Below, piece after piece: positions 11,251-23,779 of a stretch of 64,000 nt of DNA. Made by a program: the position numbers and the translations under genes. The notes under the pieces were generated by a model. It worked only from the letters and a program-made list of their open reading frames with translations, was not told the origin of the DNA and ran no database searches. How positions within the stretch are numbered: the first letter of the stretch is position 1; every line of letters starts with the position of its first letter. The stretch comes from Cornus controversa (Eukaryota; Streptophyta; Magnoliopsida; Cornales; Cornaceae). The stretch covers positions 20,006,501 to 20,070,500 of the forward strand of contig CM048846.1 of NCBI GenBank assembly GCA_026545225.1, in the 5' to 3' direction.

Positions 11251-12866
11251 TATATGCGCACAAAAAACAAGGGAAAGCATTTGACAAATATGATTTTTAT
11301 CTATTATTAAATGTAACAGTTAGTCAAAGTGATTGTTTAAAGCATCGCTTAGTTAATCGATTTCTTCTGCCATTATATTTTTTATTTCAATCAAAATAAT
11401 GGAATGTCAAATTCAATTAGTAAATTTTTTAAAAACAATTAATGAATGATCATTTCATAAAGGTTTTTAATTGTAAAATTATTTTTTATAAAGGTTTTTT
11501 TTACCTCACTTATCATGCATTAATGAATCTTACTTCATTGGTTACACACACAAATATAAGAATCAAATGTAACGTATAATTTCTAAAATTGAAGAATTGA
11601 ATTTTATATTTATTAATATTGATTCAAATGAAACTTTGAAAGTTTAAATTAAGTTTAAAAGGTGAAGAAATCATATTTTGCACTACCCCCTATTTAGGCT
11701 AGTTTTTGTCATTTGGACTTCATAAAATCCATTAATAGGTACAATCAAGGAGGTTCAAGACTCCAAATTAACTCCAAATTTGGAGATCTGTCATATCTTA
11801 ACAGTAAAAATCATTATCACCTTTGCAATGTACAATTGAGTTCAAATTGAGTTTAAATTAGGAATTTTCATACTATAATTTGATTTCGGGCAACACTAAA
11901 AGTAACCCAATCAAAGTTACATTCTAAGGGCTTCAAAATTAAATGAATTAAATTTCATGATGGAATTATCAATTTTATAATTTGATGATCGCAATGTGAA
12001 GATGATTGACCTTTCACGATATTCATTTTCTTTTTGCACGAAGCGAGGTCAATATCCATAACTCAAGTTGTTCATACTTTTATTGTTCAGAATACTATAT
12101 TGAAAAAAAAAGGGAATTTGATACCGAATGTTACATGATTTGGATCATATGTTAGTTCTGGTCAGTTTGAATTCGTTGAGTTTTATATCTAATTCCTGTT
12201 ACATTTTATATGGTCATTATTCATGCTCTAATAAATTGGACTACTTCTTTGTGCATTTTTTGAAATTCAGGTGGCATTGGACTTTTGAAAAGGGAATTTC
12301 GAATACCTATGTATAACCAATCAAATGGAAATTCTCCAACTGGTTGGACTCTACAGGAGTAGATCCTGCAAGCTGTTGAACCAGATGAGAATTTTTAAAC
12401 TGGTTGGACTTCTTTAAAAAATAAAAATCTTTTAAAAATATTTTTGATGTCTTAGTCGAACCCAACTAGTGTGCTCAGTATCTTTACTCTCATACATTCT
12501 GGATTTTAAAATAGTGGGGTAAGGGAGGTGCTTCAATTAAAATTTTCTTGAATGGGTTTTCCAGTTCTTTAATTAAGTAACAAGATTGTTATATTCAATC
12601 TTTGATGAAAGAGGCATACCACCAATTACCACTTCAAACTTGACCGGCCACTTTTTTTATTTTTTATAGTTGTCTATGTATATCATTTTAATGTTATGAA
12701 AAATGCTCATTTGAAGAACATTAGATGTGAATCTTTGAAATTAACATCTCATTTATACATGGTCCTTTTGTAAGTCTTCTTTCTGAACTGGTGTGTTTAT
12801 TTTTTTACTTAAATGAACGAGTCTTGTTTCTGTATTTGTTATAGTTTGTCAAGAGAAAATTATATC
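11251..12866. other. AT-rich stretch without a recognisable gene
   Basis: Short ORFs here (for example 12128-12316) show no family features. This interval should contain the left end of the Harbinger element, but I could not find a terminal inverted repeat matching its right end. Confidence 0.5.
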
Positions 12867-13890
12867 ATGGATCTGAATACTCAACAATTGATGGATGAGA
12901 ATCGGGTGGGGAATAATGTAGTTGATGGAATTTTAGGGGATGACCTAGCTGAAGAGTACTTTATAATGATGATGGAAGAGGAAAGAAAGAAAGGGAATCG
13001 AAAAACAACCACCTTCACTACCGAAGGATGGAACACTTTAACTAATGCAATGAACACGTGGTCGGGAAAGAATAATCGTACTTATGATAAACGACAATTA
13101 TTGAATAAATTCAACATATTGAGAGAAAAATACAAGTGCTTCAAGAAACTTCTATCCAATACTGGATCCTCATGGGACCCTACTTCTAGGCTAGTGACTT
13201 TGACTGAGGCTCAGTGGGATGAGATGTACAAGGTTAGGCTTTATTAATTATTATTTTTAAATTTAACCATTATGAATGAAATTTTTTAAAATTGTAATAT
13301 ATATACAATTGCAGCAAATGAGGCTTGCGAGTCGGTATCAGCGAAAAGGGTGCAAACACTATGACTTGCTTGGCAACTTATTTGGTGACACATCTGCCAA
13401 TAGTGCCCGTGCATATCATTCAATTAGGAGTCCAACACGTACCTATTTAAATGATGATGGTGATGATGGAGTTGATGACAATGATAGATATGAAGATAAT
13501 GAACAAGAATTACCACATGTGGATGTTGAGGTGGAGGCTAGTTCTCGTCCTAGGAGTCGGTCTCCCCACCCTCTACGTGCACCTAGAGAGAGCTTCCAAC
13601 ATAGAATATGTAGTATCATGAGTGGATTTAGTGACCATTTGAGGAGAAGAACCAATGCTGCTGAGAAAAATTCTAGCTCTTGTGTCTAGGGAAGTACGAG
13701 TTGTGCTGTGAAAGTTGATGAGGAGGGTGAGGTCATGGATGCCTTCTTGGCGGCGTTAGATAATATGACTGGTATTGATGACGATTATTACTACAAGGCC
13801 CTAGATAAGTTTTATGCAGATAATAGATGGGGCAAACTATTTCTTAGGCTCAGTAAAGAGAGGAGGTGGGGTTGGCTTTTGAATTTGTGA
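12867..13890 (+). pseudogene. Harbinger ORF1: Myb/SANT-like DNA-binding protein
   Basis: Exon 1 (12867-13232, 122 codons) starts at MDLNTQQLMDEN and carries the Myb/SANT-like domain (FTTEGWNTLTNAMN, then YDKRQLLNKFNILREKYKCF and SSWDP). A GT..AG intron (13233-13314) joins MYK to QMRLASRYQRKGCKHYDLL, a motif of this family. The rest is acidic and serine/arginine rich. An in-frame TAG at 13687-13689 interrupts it, after which the same frame stays open to 13890 with GEVMDAFLAAL and DKFYADNRWGKLFLRLSKE, the usual C-terminal end. In active elements ORF1 binds DNA and helps the transposase. The stop makes this a probable pseudogene. Confidence 0.72.
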
Positions 13891-15439
13891 TTCACTTACT
13901 TGTTTATGATTATTAATCAGTATGTTCTTATTATTTCTTGGTGATTTAGACACAATGGTAGTTTTATGACTTCTATGTTTATGTTTATGTTTATGTTTAT
14001 GGTTATGGGTTTCTGTGTTTAGACTTATATATATGTAACAATTACATGACTTTATGTAATTTTATGATATATATTGCGCATTTATGTGCCAATTATGTGA
14101 CTTTATGTGATTATATATATATATTGTAATATCCTAGAAATTTGGACGTCAATTATTTTAAAGAATTTGAATTACTTTATATTATTATTATTTTTATTTT
14201 TATTTTTATTTTATTATTATTAATTCATGTGAAATGCATTGTCTTTATATTTTATCGTTTTATGTGAGTTATTTTTCCTTTATATCCATTTATCATTTCA
14301 TGTAATTGATAAGTTTGACTGTTATCATTTTATGTGGATTGTTTATATTTTATAGATTCCAAATTATTTCATATGAATTTCTCCGTTTTTATTTTTATCA
14401 TTTTATGTGAATTATTTATTGATTATGCATTGTTTGATTTAAATATTTTCAATGTTTTGGATTGGGCTAAGGAGGAATCTGGACTGGAATGGTTAGGCTA
14501 GGGATATGCTTAAGTTTATGGGCCAGGGTTATAGTTATATTATTTTATTTTCTCTTATTTATTTATATATATTTTTTAGTTTTTTTTGTTTTTAGGGAAA
14601 AGAAAATATAGAATAATAATAATAATTAAGACAAGAAAATAAGAGACTAGAGTTTCTGCTGTTTACTTTACGCACAAAAATGAAGAGAGTAAACGAAAAA
14701 GAGAAGGGAGTGAAGGAAGAATCGAGTGAATGGGTTGTTAAATCGTCAAAGAGGCAAGTTTGATTCTTCTCTTCCCCTTTAAATCCGTATGCATATTCTA
14801 GGTTTGAGGATTATGTTTATATTGAAAATTTGTATATAATTTTATGTTTATTTTTTTATTGCTTCCTGTTGATAATTTTCGTCATAATTGATTATGCTAA
14901 CAGTATATCGAAGAATAGATTTATTTATGTAAGAATATATGCATATATATTTCATGTATGTGTATATTGTATAGAAATTTGTTCATGCATGGATTTGGGA
15001 TGGAAAGAGATGTTAATTTGTAAACCTTCTGTGTTGTGATTGTCTATTAAACAACCATTGATCTTTAGAAAAATGGATCGTTGAGGAATTTAAGTTTAAT
15101 ATTTGAAATCTTGCGAAGAACCCTATAACTTGTGAATTAGGAGTTTTTGATCCGGGCAGTTTTGGAAGAGGCTTTTTACACCAATAGGTAGCCGATGTCG
15201 AGAGGAGAAGAACGATGCAAAAATGGAGGCGAAAGATGGCCTGAGCTAGCCGGACAATCGCTGAAAAGTCCGAACAGTGCGTTGTGCGCGTTGGGGAAGA
15301 AGCCCCAGCGCAGGGGCTTCCCCACGCGCCGGCACCGGCCTGCACCGAGAAAGAGATTTTTGGGCCCCACTCCTGGGGGCCCACCTCTCGGTCCAATATG
15401 GGCCAATCCAATATATTTTAATGCTTTTTTTATATTTTT

Positions 15440-16110
15440 AAAATTTTTGGAAAAACTTGAAATTGAAAAAATCATTTTTTAAAAATACTTTTATAATTCT
15501 AAAAATTTTTCAAAATTTTATGTCAACTTTCGAGGAGCTTAAGGAGCTTGGGGTTTAAATTTCATATCGAAATAATTTACCATTGTCTTTAAAATAATTT
15601 TTAAAGTGTCTAAAAACTGGATTTTTCAGCTTCTTTAATTTTAGAAAATACTTAAAAAGTTTCAAAAAAAATCCCAAAGTTTTACCATAACTTTATAGAG
15701 GTTAAATACACTTGGGTTTAAATTTTCAACTCGAAATGAGCTCCCCTTGTAGTCAATTGATTTTTAAAGTGTCCAAAAGTTGGGTTTTTCATCTTCTTTT
15801 ATTTTAGAAAATACTTAACAATTTCCAAAAATTCCCAAATGTTTACTGTAACTTTCTAGAGGTGAAATGAACTTGGGTTTAAATTTTCATCTCAAAATGA
15901 GCTTCCCTTGGGGTTCATTTGATTTTTAAAGTGTCTAAAAGTTGGGTTTTCACCTTCTTTTATTTTTAGAAAATATTTTAAAATTTCAAAAAATTCTAAA
16001 AAAATTCAGGTAACTTTATAGGGTTAAAATTCACCTGGATTTTAAATTTTAGGTGGAAATGAGTTTCCCTTGTGGTTTTATCGATTTTAAAGTATGCCTC
16101 AAATTTTATG
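15440..16110 (+). repeat. Tandem array, ~162-bp unit, about four copies
   Basis: The word AAAGTGTC followed by AAAAGTTGGGTTTTTCA recurs at 15603, 15766 and 15928, with a weaker AAAGTATG at 16089, a period of 161-163 bp. Each unit also carries CTTGGGTTTAAATTT. It lies inside the solo LTR. Confidence 0.82.
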
Positions 16111-16470
16111 TTTTATTTTATTTTGCTGGAAAAATATTTTCTTAAATTCTCAAAAATTCCAGAATGTTTAGATAGGGTTCTTAGAAGTAGAATAGGCCCA
16201 AAAACGTAGATAAGAGTTAGGTTTAGACTCCCTCGTAGATTTGAGTGCATTGGGGGTTGGATTGGATGTTTGCTTCTAAAGTGGTTAAATTGTTTTATTT
16301 GATTTACCTGATTGTATTTTTCCTTTAAAGATATAAATGGCCATGAAATACTTGATTATAGTTTACTTGTGATTTGTCTTATGGTGATAATTTCATATCC
16401 AAAAATTTGAATTACTTGATTTGTTTATTGTATGTTTCATATTGGGAATGCATCTATATATTTTATTTAG

Positions 16471-16790
16471 CATGTAAGGATTACCCGGCGTGTCAGATCG
16501 CCCATACTTAATAAGGTATATATGCATTTTATTTTGTATGTAAGGATTGCCCAGTGTGTCAGGATCGCTCATACCTAATAAGGTATCTATGCATTTTATT
16601 TGGCATGTAAGGATTGCCCGGCATGTCAGGATCGCCCATACCTAATAAGGTATCTATGCATTTTATTTGGCATGTAAGGATTCTCCGACGTATCAGGATC
16701 TCCCATACCTAATAAGGTATCTATACATTATATTTGGCATGTCAGGCTTGCCTAGATTTAATAAAATGCATGCATATGTTTCTTTATTTT
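16471..16790 (+). repeat. Tandem array, 67-bp unit, four copies plus a partial
   Basis: Units start CATGTAAGGATT (first at 16471, then 16537, 16604, 16671 and a partial at 16738) and contain GCCCATACCTAATAAGGTAT. The spacing is 66-67 bp. Copies differ at a few positions. It lies inside the solo LTR. Confidence 0.88.
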
Positions 16791-17646
16791 GAACTTAAAG
16801 AATGTGTTCATTGTTGAATGATAGGGGTTTGTTGGGACAATGTATAAGATGATTTTGATTTCTAAAAATATGAACTAGGTAGGAAATGACTAGTATGTAT
16901 ATACCTATACCTATTAAGGTATCAAAGTATAAAATGGTAGCATGTTAGGATTGTTTAAAATTGATTATATTTCATGTTATGTTTATTTCTGTTAAACTTA
17001 AGAAATGTGTTCACTTTTGCATAATAAGGATTTGGGTGGAACATTAAATAATGACTGTTATTTTGAAAACATGAAACAGGATAAAAGAATAACTTGTATG
17101 TTAAATCTATGAATTCTTTTTGTGTCCCTTATACTGGGGGTATGAATGTTGGTTCTCTGATTGGAATGTAGTAGATAGGACTTGCTCGTGGGTTTAACCC
17201 ACTTTGTTGATATTTCAGGTTTGAGACAGGTTCCACTGCGAGGATAGAGTTTTAGGGTTGGTTGTGACAGATATATCTTCTCATCGATCATAGGATAAAA
17301 ACCTATCATCTTATTCAAGGGTCAGACTATGAACTCTTTTGAAGATTTTGGTTGTTGGTTTTAAATTAGAGTCTTAAACTTTTGTTTATTTCTGGTTAAG
17401 GGGTCCTTGGGTTACGGGACTTTCAAATTGTATTACAAGGCATATAATTGTTTATTTATTCGTAATTTCATTTCAGTGGGATATTCTGTTCATCTTTTAG
17501 AAATTATTTTATTATATCTTTTGTCTTCTATGCTTGTTGCTATCAGTTGTTAGTATCTCTCAGGTTTTGTGTATGAGACTGGCCACCTCATGCGCAAAAT
17601 TTTCTGGGGGATATTTCATATATTAAATTCTATCAAGTTTACCATA

Positions 17647-18831
17647 ATGGATCCATTGGACTTCTTGCGTACTTATGATGATTATGATGATAAGGAGGAT
17701 GAACGAGTTTTATTTTTATTTATCTTACTAATGGATGAGTATATGAAAAATCATACGAAGCCAAGACCATGTAGGACTTCTAGGCTTCAAGGCCATGCAT
17801 ATATACTTGAAATACTAAATGGCCACAATGCTAGATGTCTTCAAATGTTTAGGTTGGAAGTGAATGTCTTCATAAATCTATGTGAACGGTTGAAGGGGTT
17901 GGGATTAAAAGATTCTAGGTACTTAATTGTAGAAAAGCAAGTTGGAATGTTCTTGTATACTCTTGCACATAATGAGAGAGTTCGAGTAGTGGCAGAGAGA
18001 TTTCAACATTCTATAGCTTCAGTCTCCAAATATTTTCATCGATGCCTTTATTATGTTTGTAAATTGAGACAGAAAATAATTCGTCCACCAGATTTTAATG
18101 TTGTACCTCCAGAAATTATCAATAATGAGAAGTTTTATCCATTCTTCACGGTTAGTTTTTTTAAAAAAAAAGTATATTGTTCTTTTTTTTTAGTTGTATT
18201 GTGAAATTGATAAAAATATATTGCAAATGTAGAACTGGGTAGAAGCAATTGATGGAACACACATCCACTCAAATGTTGCATCATTAGAACAAATTCCTTA
18301 TCGTGGGAGGAAGTCAGATACAATACAAAATATTTTGGCCATTTGTTCTTTTGACATACGATTTTCTTATGTGTTAGCTAGATGGGAAGGTAGTGTAAAT
18401 GACTCAAGAATTTTAATGGAGACTTTTTTAAATCCTACTATAGAGGACACAGAGGACAAGTACGTGATCCTAAAGAATTATTCAACTATAGACACTCATC
18501 ACTCAGAAATGTCATTGAACGTTGTTTTGGGGTACTTAAAAAACATTTTACGATTCTCTAATTAATGCCTAATTATGATGTAGAAGTACAAGCACAAATT
18601 GTGGTTACTTGTTGCACAATCCATAATTTCATTCGTGATGAAGCACGTTTAGATAATTTATTTAATGAATATGACAATGAAAATGTCAAACCTGGAGAAG
18701 AAGAATCAGCTAGTACCTCTGCACCTTATATTCCAGCAGATATAAGAGTTACTCAAGATCAAGTTCGACTGATGAATGGAGTTCGTGATTCAATCACAAA
18801 TGAGTTGTGGAACAACTTTAGTAGAGAGTGA
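17647..18831 (+). pseudogene. PIF/Harbinger DDE transposase, internally deleted
   Basis: Exon 1 (17647-18150) starts MDPLDFLRTYDD and holds the N-terminal helix-turn-helix region (RYLIVEKQVGMFLYTLAHN, AERFQHSIASVSKYFH). An intron (18151-18232) precedes NWVEAIDGTHIHSNV, which carries the first catalytic Asp, and EQIPYRGRKSDTIQNILAIC. Near 18445-18451 the sequence jumps and shifts frame to RGQVRDPKELFNYRHSS and NVIERCFGVLKKHF (the catalytic Glu). The intervening piece that normally holds the second catalytic Asp (VDAGY-type motif) is gone. A TAA at 18559-18561 precedes MPNYDVEVQAQIVVTCCTIHNFIRDEA, the family's usual C-terminal block. It cannot be active. Confidence 0.88.
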
Positions 18832-20579
18832 TTCATGGTGTTCTTATGACTTTAAATTAGATAATTGTTATGTTCAAGTATTGTTAGAATTTTTGACTTT
18901 AAATTAGATGTTCTATTTTATTACCATGTATTGTTAGAATTTGTGACTTTAATATGTTTGTTATGGTATTAGTTCTCCTCATTCAGATGATTTTTGATTT
19001 CATATTATATGAAAATTGTAATTGTGTAGTATAATAACATGTTTATCATTAGCTAAACAATTAAAGGCATATTGCAATTTTTTCAATTATATCTTAAAAA
19101 TTATCAACCTAACAATTAGATGGTTTGATCAATAAAAACTTCAAGGAATATGCTTCAAACAAGGTGATTAACTGTCAAGTTGAGTAGTATTTTTTTATTT
19201 ATTTCTTAAATGTCAAGTTAACTAGTTGCAAATTATATTTTTAATGTGATTGAAGATTAATTTTTAATAGATAAATTAAAGATAAAAAAAATTTAATAAA
19301 TCTGTGTAACAAATGTGTTACTAAACAATGTTATTTGTTTTTTCTTTTAAAATTCTTGTGACAGCAAGTTTTAATAAACGATATTTTATGCTTTCTGTTT
19401 TCACTCAGAAAAGTAAAAATATATTTTTGTTTTTTTCTGACTGCAAAAACAAAAATCAAAAACGTTACTAAACACACCCTAAGCATTCGAATCACTAATA
19501 TGTTTTAATAAAAAATAAATATATCAGTTTTAATTACAAAATTTAAAATATAATAAATAAGGATAATAAATAAAATTAACTTGCTTTTATTCGAGTAATT
19601 GACTTTCTATATTCAACTTTATTTCTCTTGTATGGCAACCAAACGTTAGTTTAGGTTTACATAAATTCTTTTTACTTTTTACAAAAAATTTTTAAAAACT
19701 CAACTCTTCTATGAACATGACCATGAATAGATCCCATTCCTCTTCGATTTTAGTTTTCATATTATAATTAAAATTTCATTTCAAGATTTGGACTGCCACT
19801 GTTCTCTCTCATCGATCTTCATGCTCTGTTTTGATATAAAAGTTCCTACATATACATATATATGTATAGAGAGAGAAACAGTTGTTTTGAGAGAGTACAT
19901 GTATCACAAAAAAAAAATTGAAGTGATAAGATAAGAACGAGATTGTGATGAATTGGATTGAAATTGAATGCCCATAACAAAGAAAAGAAAAATCATAATC
20001 TTGCTACAATTTATCTTTGAACCATTATAGAGAGTATAGGAGATTGGACCTCAATGAATTTTAACATCTTAAATAAAACTAATATATAGTATATATACAA
20101 TACATGTGTTTATGTGTATATAGTGTATTAATATACTATAATATATAGTATATTAATATATAGTTGCCTTTTGAGTGATGATATTTCATGGAGAGTGAGA
20201 GGAAGCAGAATAGTGGTGAGAGACGTGAAAGAGAGAATGGTGAATATAAAAAGTCAATTACCTAAATGAAAACGGGTCAATCTCATTTATTATTTTTATT
20301 TATTACATTTTAAATTTTGTAATTAAAGCTGATGTATTCATTTTTTATTGGAACACATCAGCAGTCAGGAGGACTTACCTATACATTGGTGAGTATCCTT
20401 CTCAAAATCTAATAAATTGATTGTTGCAAAGAGTCATAATCTACCCCATTAAGTATGTAGTGGTGTATAAAAGGAGCGTGGAGGTAAAAATATGCGTGAA
20501 GGAAAAAATAAAAAGCACACTTACTAATTTTCCAACTTGTTATGGCATTTGTTAAAAAATATTGGTAGACACATTTTAT
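18832..20579. other. Transposon tail and AT-rich DNA without a gene
   Basis: The part up to 19479 is the Harbinger 3' region. Beyond it there are TA-rich runs (20085-20165) and two short stretches resembling flanks of the ERF loci: 20168-20272 resembles 48724-48826, and 20431-20460 resembles the 3' flank of the first ERF. Confidence 0.5.
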
Positions 20580-20983
20580 TAGGCGTGCCCAAAGAACCGG
20601 TGGAATCACAATGGGAACCATAACTGAATCGAACCGACCCGTTCACTATGATTCTGATTCCAAATTTTAAAAATCGTTCACTACGAATCCGATTCTAGTT
20701 CAAAGTTAATGTACCAGAACAATCAAAAAACTGAAATCGAAACTATTAGAATATATATATATATATATATAAAGTATAAAATATATAATATATAAATAAA
20801 TACTAATACCTTCTAAATTCTAGTGTTCTATTTATATATAAAGTATAAAATACATAATATATAAATAAATACATTTAGCTTCTAAGTTCTAATGTTATAC
20901 ATATTTATATAATATAAGATATATACAGAAATACTAATAGCTTCAAATGTATTGTTATAATTAGGGTGTACAAGTAGGACTGT

Positions 20984-21324
20984 TGTAGGTGCAGAATAAT
21001 TGCCTCCACACTTAGAAGAAACTTCTATTGGCTTTTTCTTATTCAAGAGGCGATATCTTTCTCACTCACTTAATCCTCCTTATATAATTTTTTGGATACA
21101 TTAATTGTGCGTGTAACTATTCCACCCTTTTGATTTGATGCAGGTTTGATGCGGGAATTCAGCGTCTGATTTCGTAATTAAAGGGGGAATTTACATCTTC
21201 CATTGTGGCTTCGTTACTTAGCGACGAGTGACTTGGATGGTGGCCTTTTATTCATGATGTGGCTGCCACGTGTACTCGTTATTTTCACGCGTCATCCTAT
21301 GCTGGGTATTTTTCCTCTGCCACA
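20984..21324 (-). repeat. 3' LTR of the Tat element
   Basis: It begins TGTAGGTGCAG and ends GCCACA on the plus strand and aligns with 31179-31542 almost throughout. It lacks about 20-35 bases present in the other LTR around the GATTACACTCGTGAAATTC segment. On the minus strand the 13 bases before it (revcomp of 21325-21340) include TTTAGGGGCAAAG, the likely polypurine tract. Confidence 0.9.
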
Positions 21325-21378
21325 CTTTGCCCCTAAAATCCCTTTCAATTTTAGTTGAATTTGAAAGGGTTTTTATTA

Positions 21379-23540
21379 TGGATGACGCTTCGTCTGGTTT
21401 GCCTGATGATTACTCTTTGAGGTCAGTGTTATTTTTTTCTCTCTCTCTCATCTTTTAGATATGGGTACGATGAAGGGAGTAGAAATTGTTGATGATCTTG
21501 GTCCACTGGAAACATACTAGTTTGTTGACGAATTTCTAAATGAGGGTGAGGGTGACTCGTTCCTTCTAAGGATCTTTCTACTCCGTTGAATCCTGTCGCC
21601 TCTCTTCCCTTAAGGCAGTTAGTTCTAGAAGACTAGGGAGATCGTGACTTAGTTAGGACCCCGGTGAGTTTGGGAAAACTTAGGATTGACTATGAAGCCC
21701 CAACTGATGTTACCCTCAGAAACTATCTTCCTAATCTTGACTTTCAATTTAGGAAAGGTCTGAGCAAAGATGACATGCTCTTCTCAGCCAGGCATTTCCC
21801 TGCTTTTCGGTTTCCTCTTCACCCTTTTTTACCACATTGTCCTTAATCAGCTGCACCTAGCTCATCTACAAGTAAACCCTAATTCTTTTAGGGTTATTTC
21901 CAGCATCCTTGCTCTCAACCTTACCCGAGGGCTCAAATTAGGGTTCAACGACCTCTTTCTTTGCTACTAGATTTGTGCTACGAAGAATGAGAGTAATCAC
22001 TTCCATTTCTTCCCCCGGCTATGCATATCGCTCTATACTGGCCATCCCTCTTTGGACAAAGGTTGGAAGGCTCAGCTTGTGGTTGTTGGGGGAAAGTGGA
22101 AGGTCTCTTCTTTTGGTAAATTTCCCATTTCTCAAAAATTTGGTGGATTAGGTATCCCATCCTTCGATTTTCTCTCTGACCCTCACTGTAATTGCGTTTT
22201 ATGCGATGTCCTATTTTTTAACCAAATTCGATCTTATGTTGGTGCAGTTAGGGATCTCCTCCCTCGTTCCCAACTGGCTGCTCGTCTAAAGACGCTTAAG
22301 GATAAGGTGTGGAGTAATATTCCCAAGTCTCCCATCTTGCTAGACACGGAGATACTTAGAACTATCTCAGAGAAAGCTTCTGGCGCTAAGATGAAGCTCC
22401 CAAAGACCACCCGTACGAAGGCTAAGAAACAGTCTGAGAATAAAATGAGCTCAGCACCCCGTTGACTGAACATGAAAAAGAAATATATGTTGAAATAAAC
22501 TTGTTAAAGAAGAGGCTGCGGAGCAATCTCGATCAGCAGAGGTGATAAAAATTGAGGAGATTGCACCTTCTCCCAAGTCTTATAAAACTAGTGTTTCAGC
22601 TACCCCAAAAACCATGGGGCCTCCTGCTACTAGGGTTAGTGCTTCGGGACCTGATATCCCTAGTCCTTTCGTGGTAAAAGCCTGAACTCACCGGATGGTG
22701 AAGGCTAATGGCATGCCCTTTTCGGTCGAGGATTCTTTGCTCGAAAACAAGGAGGCCATGAAGGCATTCCTAAAGGATATGTGGCCTCTCAAAGACCAGA
22801 AGATGATGATGGACATGTTCGTGGGAGGCCTCATGGATACCTATCCAAATTTGGCTCTGAGGGTGAGAAGATATATATTTTCTATACGCATTCCTCTCCT
22901 TCTTTTTATATGCCTTTTTAACACTTTTCTGTGCCCATGCAGAATATGTTTTGCATAATGACCATGGGCAAGTTAGTTGAGCAGGCAAGCGTCAAGGTGA
23001 AAAAGGTTGATGCTCAGGCAAGGAGGGTAGAAGCTGACTTCTACGCTACCATGCGTGAAGTAAACAGTGAGAAATCAAAGGCTCAAGCTTTGTTATTAGA
23101 AAATGCACAGCTTAAGTGCCAGCTTGGGGAACTTGCCAAAGGGAAGGAAAAGACTGAGTTCCAAAGAGCTTTAGCTGAGCCTAGAGCCTCTGAGTTTGAA
23201 TTAAATGTCCAATCCTTGCATGACAGGTCTCTCAAATTGGAGAAGGGAGCTAAAGCATTATTCCATAGGCTGTCATGTACGGTCCAGATTAGGAATGTTG
23301 AGGCTTATCATCAAGGATTTAAAGATGCAACAGCGTTTGACAGTGATCGTTCCTATCTGGATGGTCTAGCTGAATATGATCGGGAGATGGGTCTAGAAGG
23401 GCCTTCATATCAGGATCTCGATGAAGGGGATGAGGAGAAAGAATCTCAGATATATTTGAAGATGTTACTGAGCCCATTAAGGTGGAGGCCTCAGAGCGTG
23501 CAGGTTCCTCTATTGCCCTGGTTGACCCTACTCCTTTTGC
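21379..23540 (+). pseudogene. Antisense extra ORF of the Tat element (putative gypsy-type transposon protein)
   Basis: This ORF runs opposite to pol. It appears to start MDDASSGLPDDYSLR at 21379 and continues in broken frames: FRFPLHPFLPH (about 21805), QVNPNSFRVISSILALN (about 21870), SLDKGWKAQLVVVGGKWK (22045), an NQIRSYVGAVRDLLPRSQLAARL block, then after an apparent intron near 22865-22945 a long coiled-coil segment (KLVEQASVKVKKVDAQARRVEADF through EKSKAQALLLENAQLKCQ) and an acidic end. The middle part resembles the plant 'putative gypsy type transposon' domain often found antisense in Tat elements. That is from memory. Its function is unknown. Stops break it at several points. Confidence 0.62.
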
Positions 23541-23779
23541 GAATGCATCATAACTTATGTCTTTTCTTTTGTAATTTTTCTGTCATACTCTTCTTCGTAA
23601 GAGTATTTTGTAACTTTGAGATGGATTTCAATGAAAGATGGTCTCTCTTTTTTCTTCTATAATTGTGTATTCCTGCTAACTTTTTGGTGTATTTGTTAGT
23701 TAGTTTCTCAACCATCGTATTTTGTAACAAATATGACTGATACCAGTTTAAGCAATTAGCCGATTGACTATGTCAGAGT

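Larger units (their letters stand above)
14125..17618 (+). repeat. Solo LTR, chromovirus-like (Ty3/gypsy), 3494 bp
   Basis: It begins TGTAATATCC and ends GGGGGATATTTCA, the style of plant chromovirus LTRs. It is flanked by TATAT at 14120-14124 and 17619-17623, a 5-bp match for a target duplication, although the site is AT-rich so chance is not excluded. No internal retroviral coding is present, so it is read as a solo LTR left by recombination. It sits between the two Harbinger ORFs, 28 bases before the transposase ATG. It contains a GC-rich core (15190-15410) and two tandem arrays. It could be either orientation; the TGTAATATCC start favours plus. Confidence 0.68.
12867..19479 (+). mobile_element. 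PIF/Harbinger DNA transposon, defective and split by a solo LTR
   Basis: The two proteins that define plant PIF/Harbinger elements lie in the same orientation: a Myb/SANT-like ORF1 (12867-13890) and a DDE transposase (17647-18831). They are separated by a 3.5-kb solo LTR (14125-17618). The likely right end is at 19479, where the reverse strand reads AGGGTGTGTTTAGTAACG next to TAA, which suits Harbinger ends and their 3-bp target site. No matching left end was found, so the left limit given is that of ORF1. Both ORFs are broken, so it is inactive. Confidence 0.72.

Noticed and set aside
17223-17274. Alternative right end of the solo LTR at TTGTGACA (17269) with flank GATAT
   Set aside because: The flank matches TATAT at only 4 of 5, while the end at 17618 gives 5 of 5 and the sequence between still looks like chromovirus LTR.
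21420-21460. 37-base GT..AG intron after MDDASSGLPDDYSLR in the antisense ORF
   Set aside because: Too short for a plant intron; a deletion within a longer intron or a chance GT..AG is more likely.
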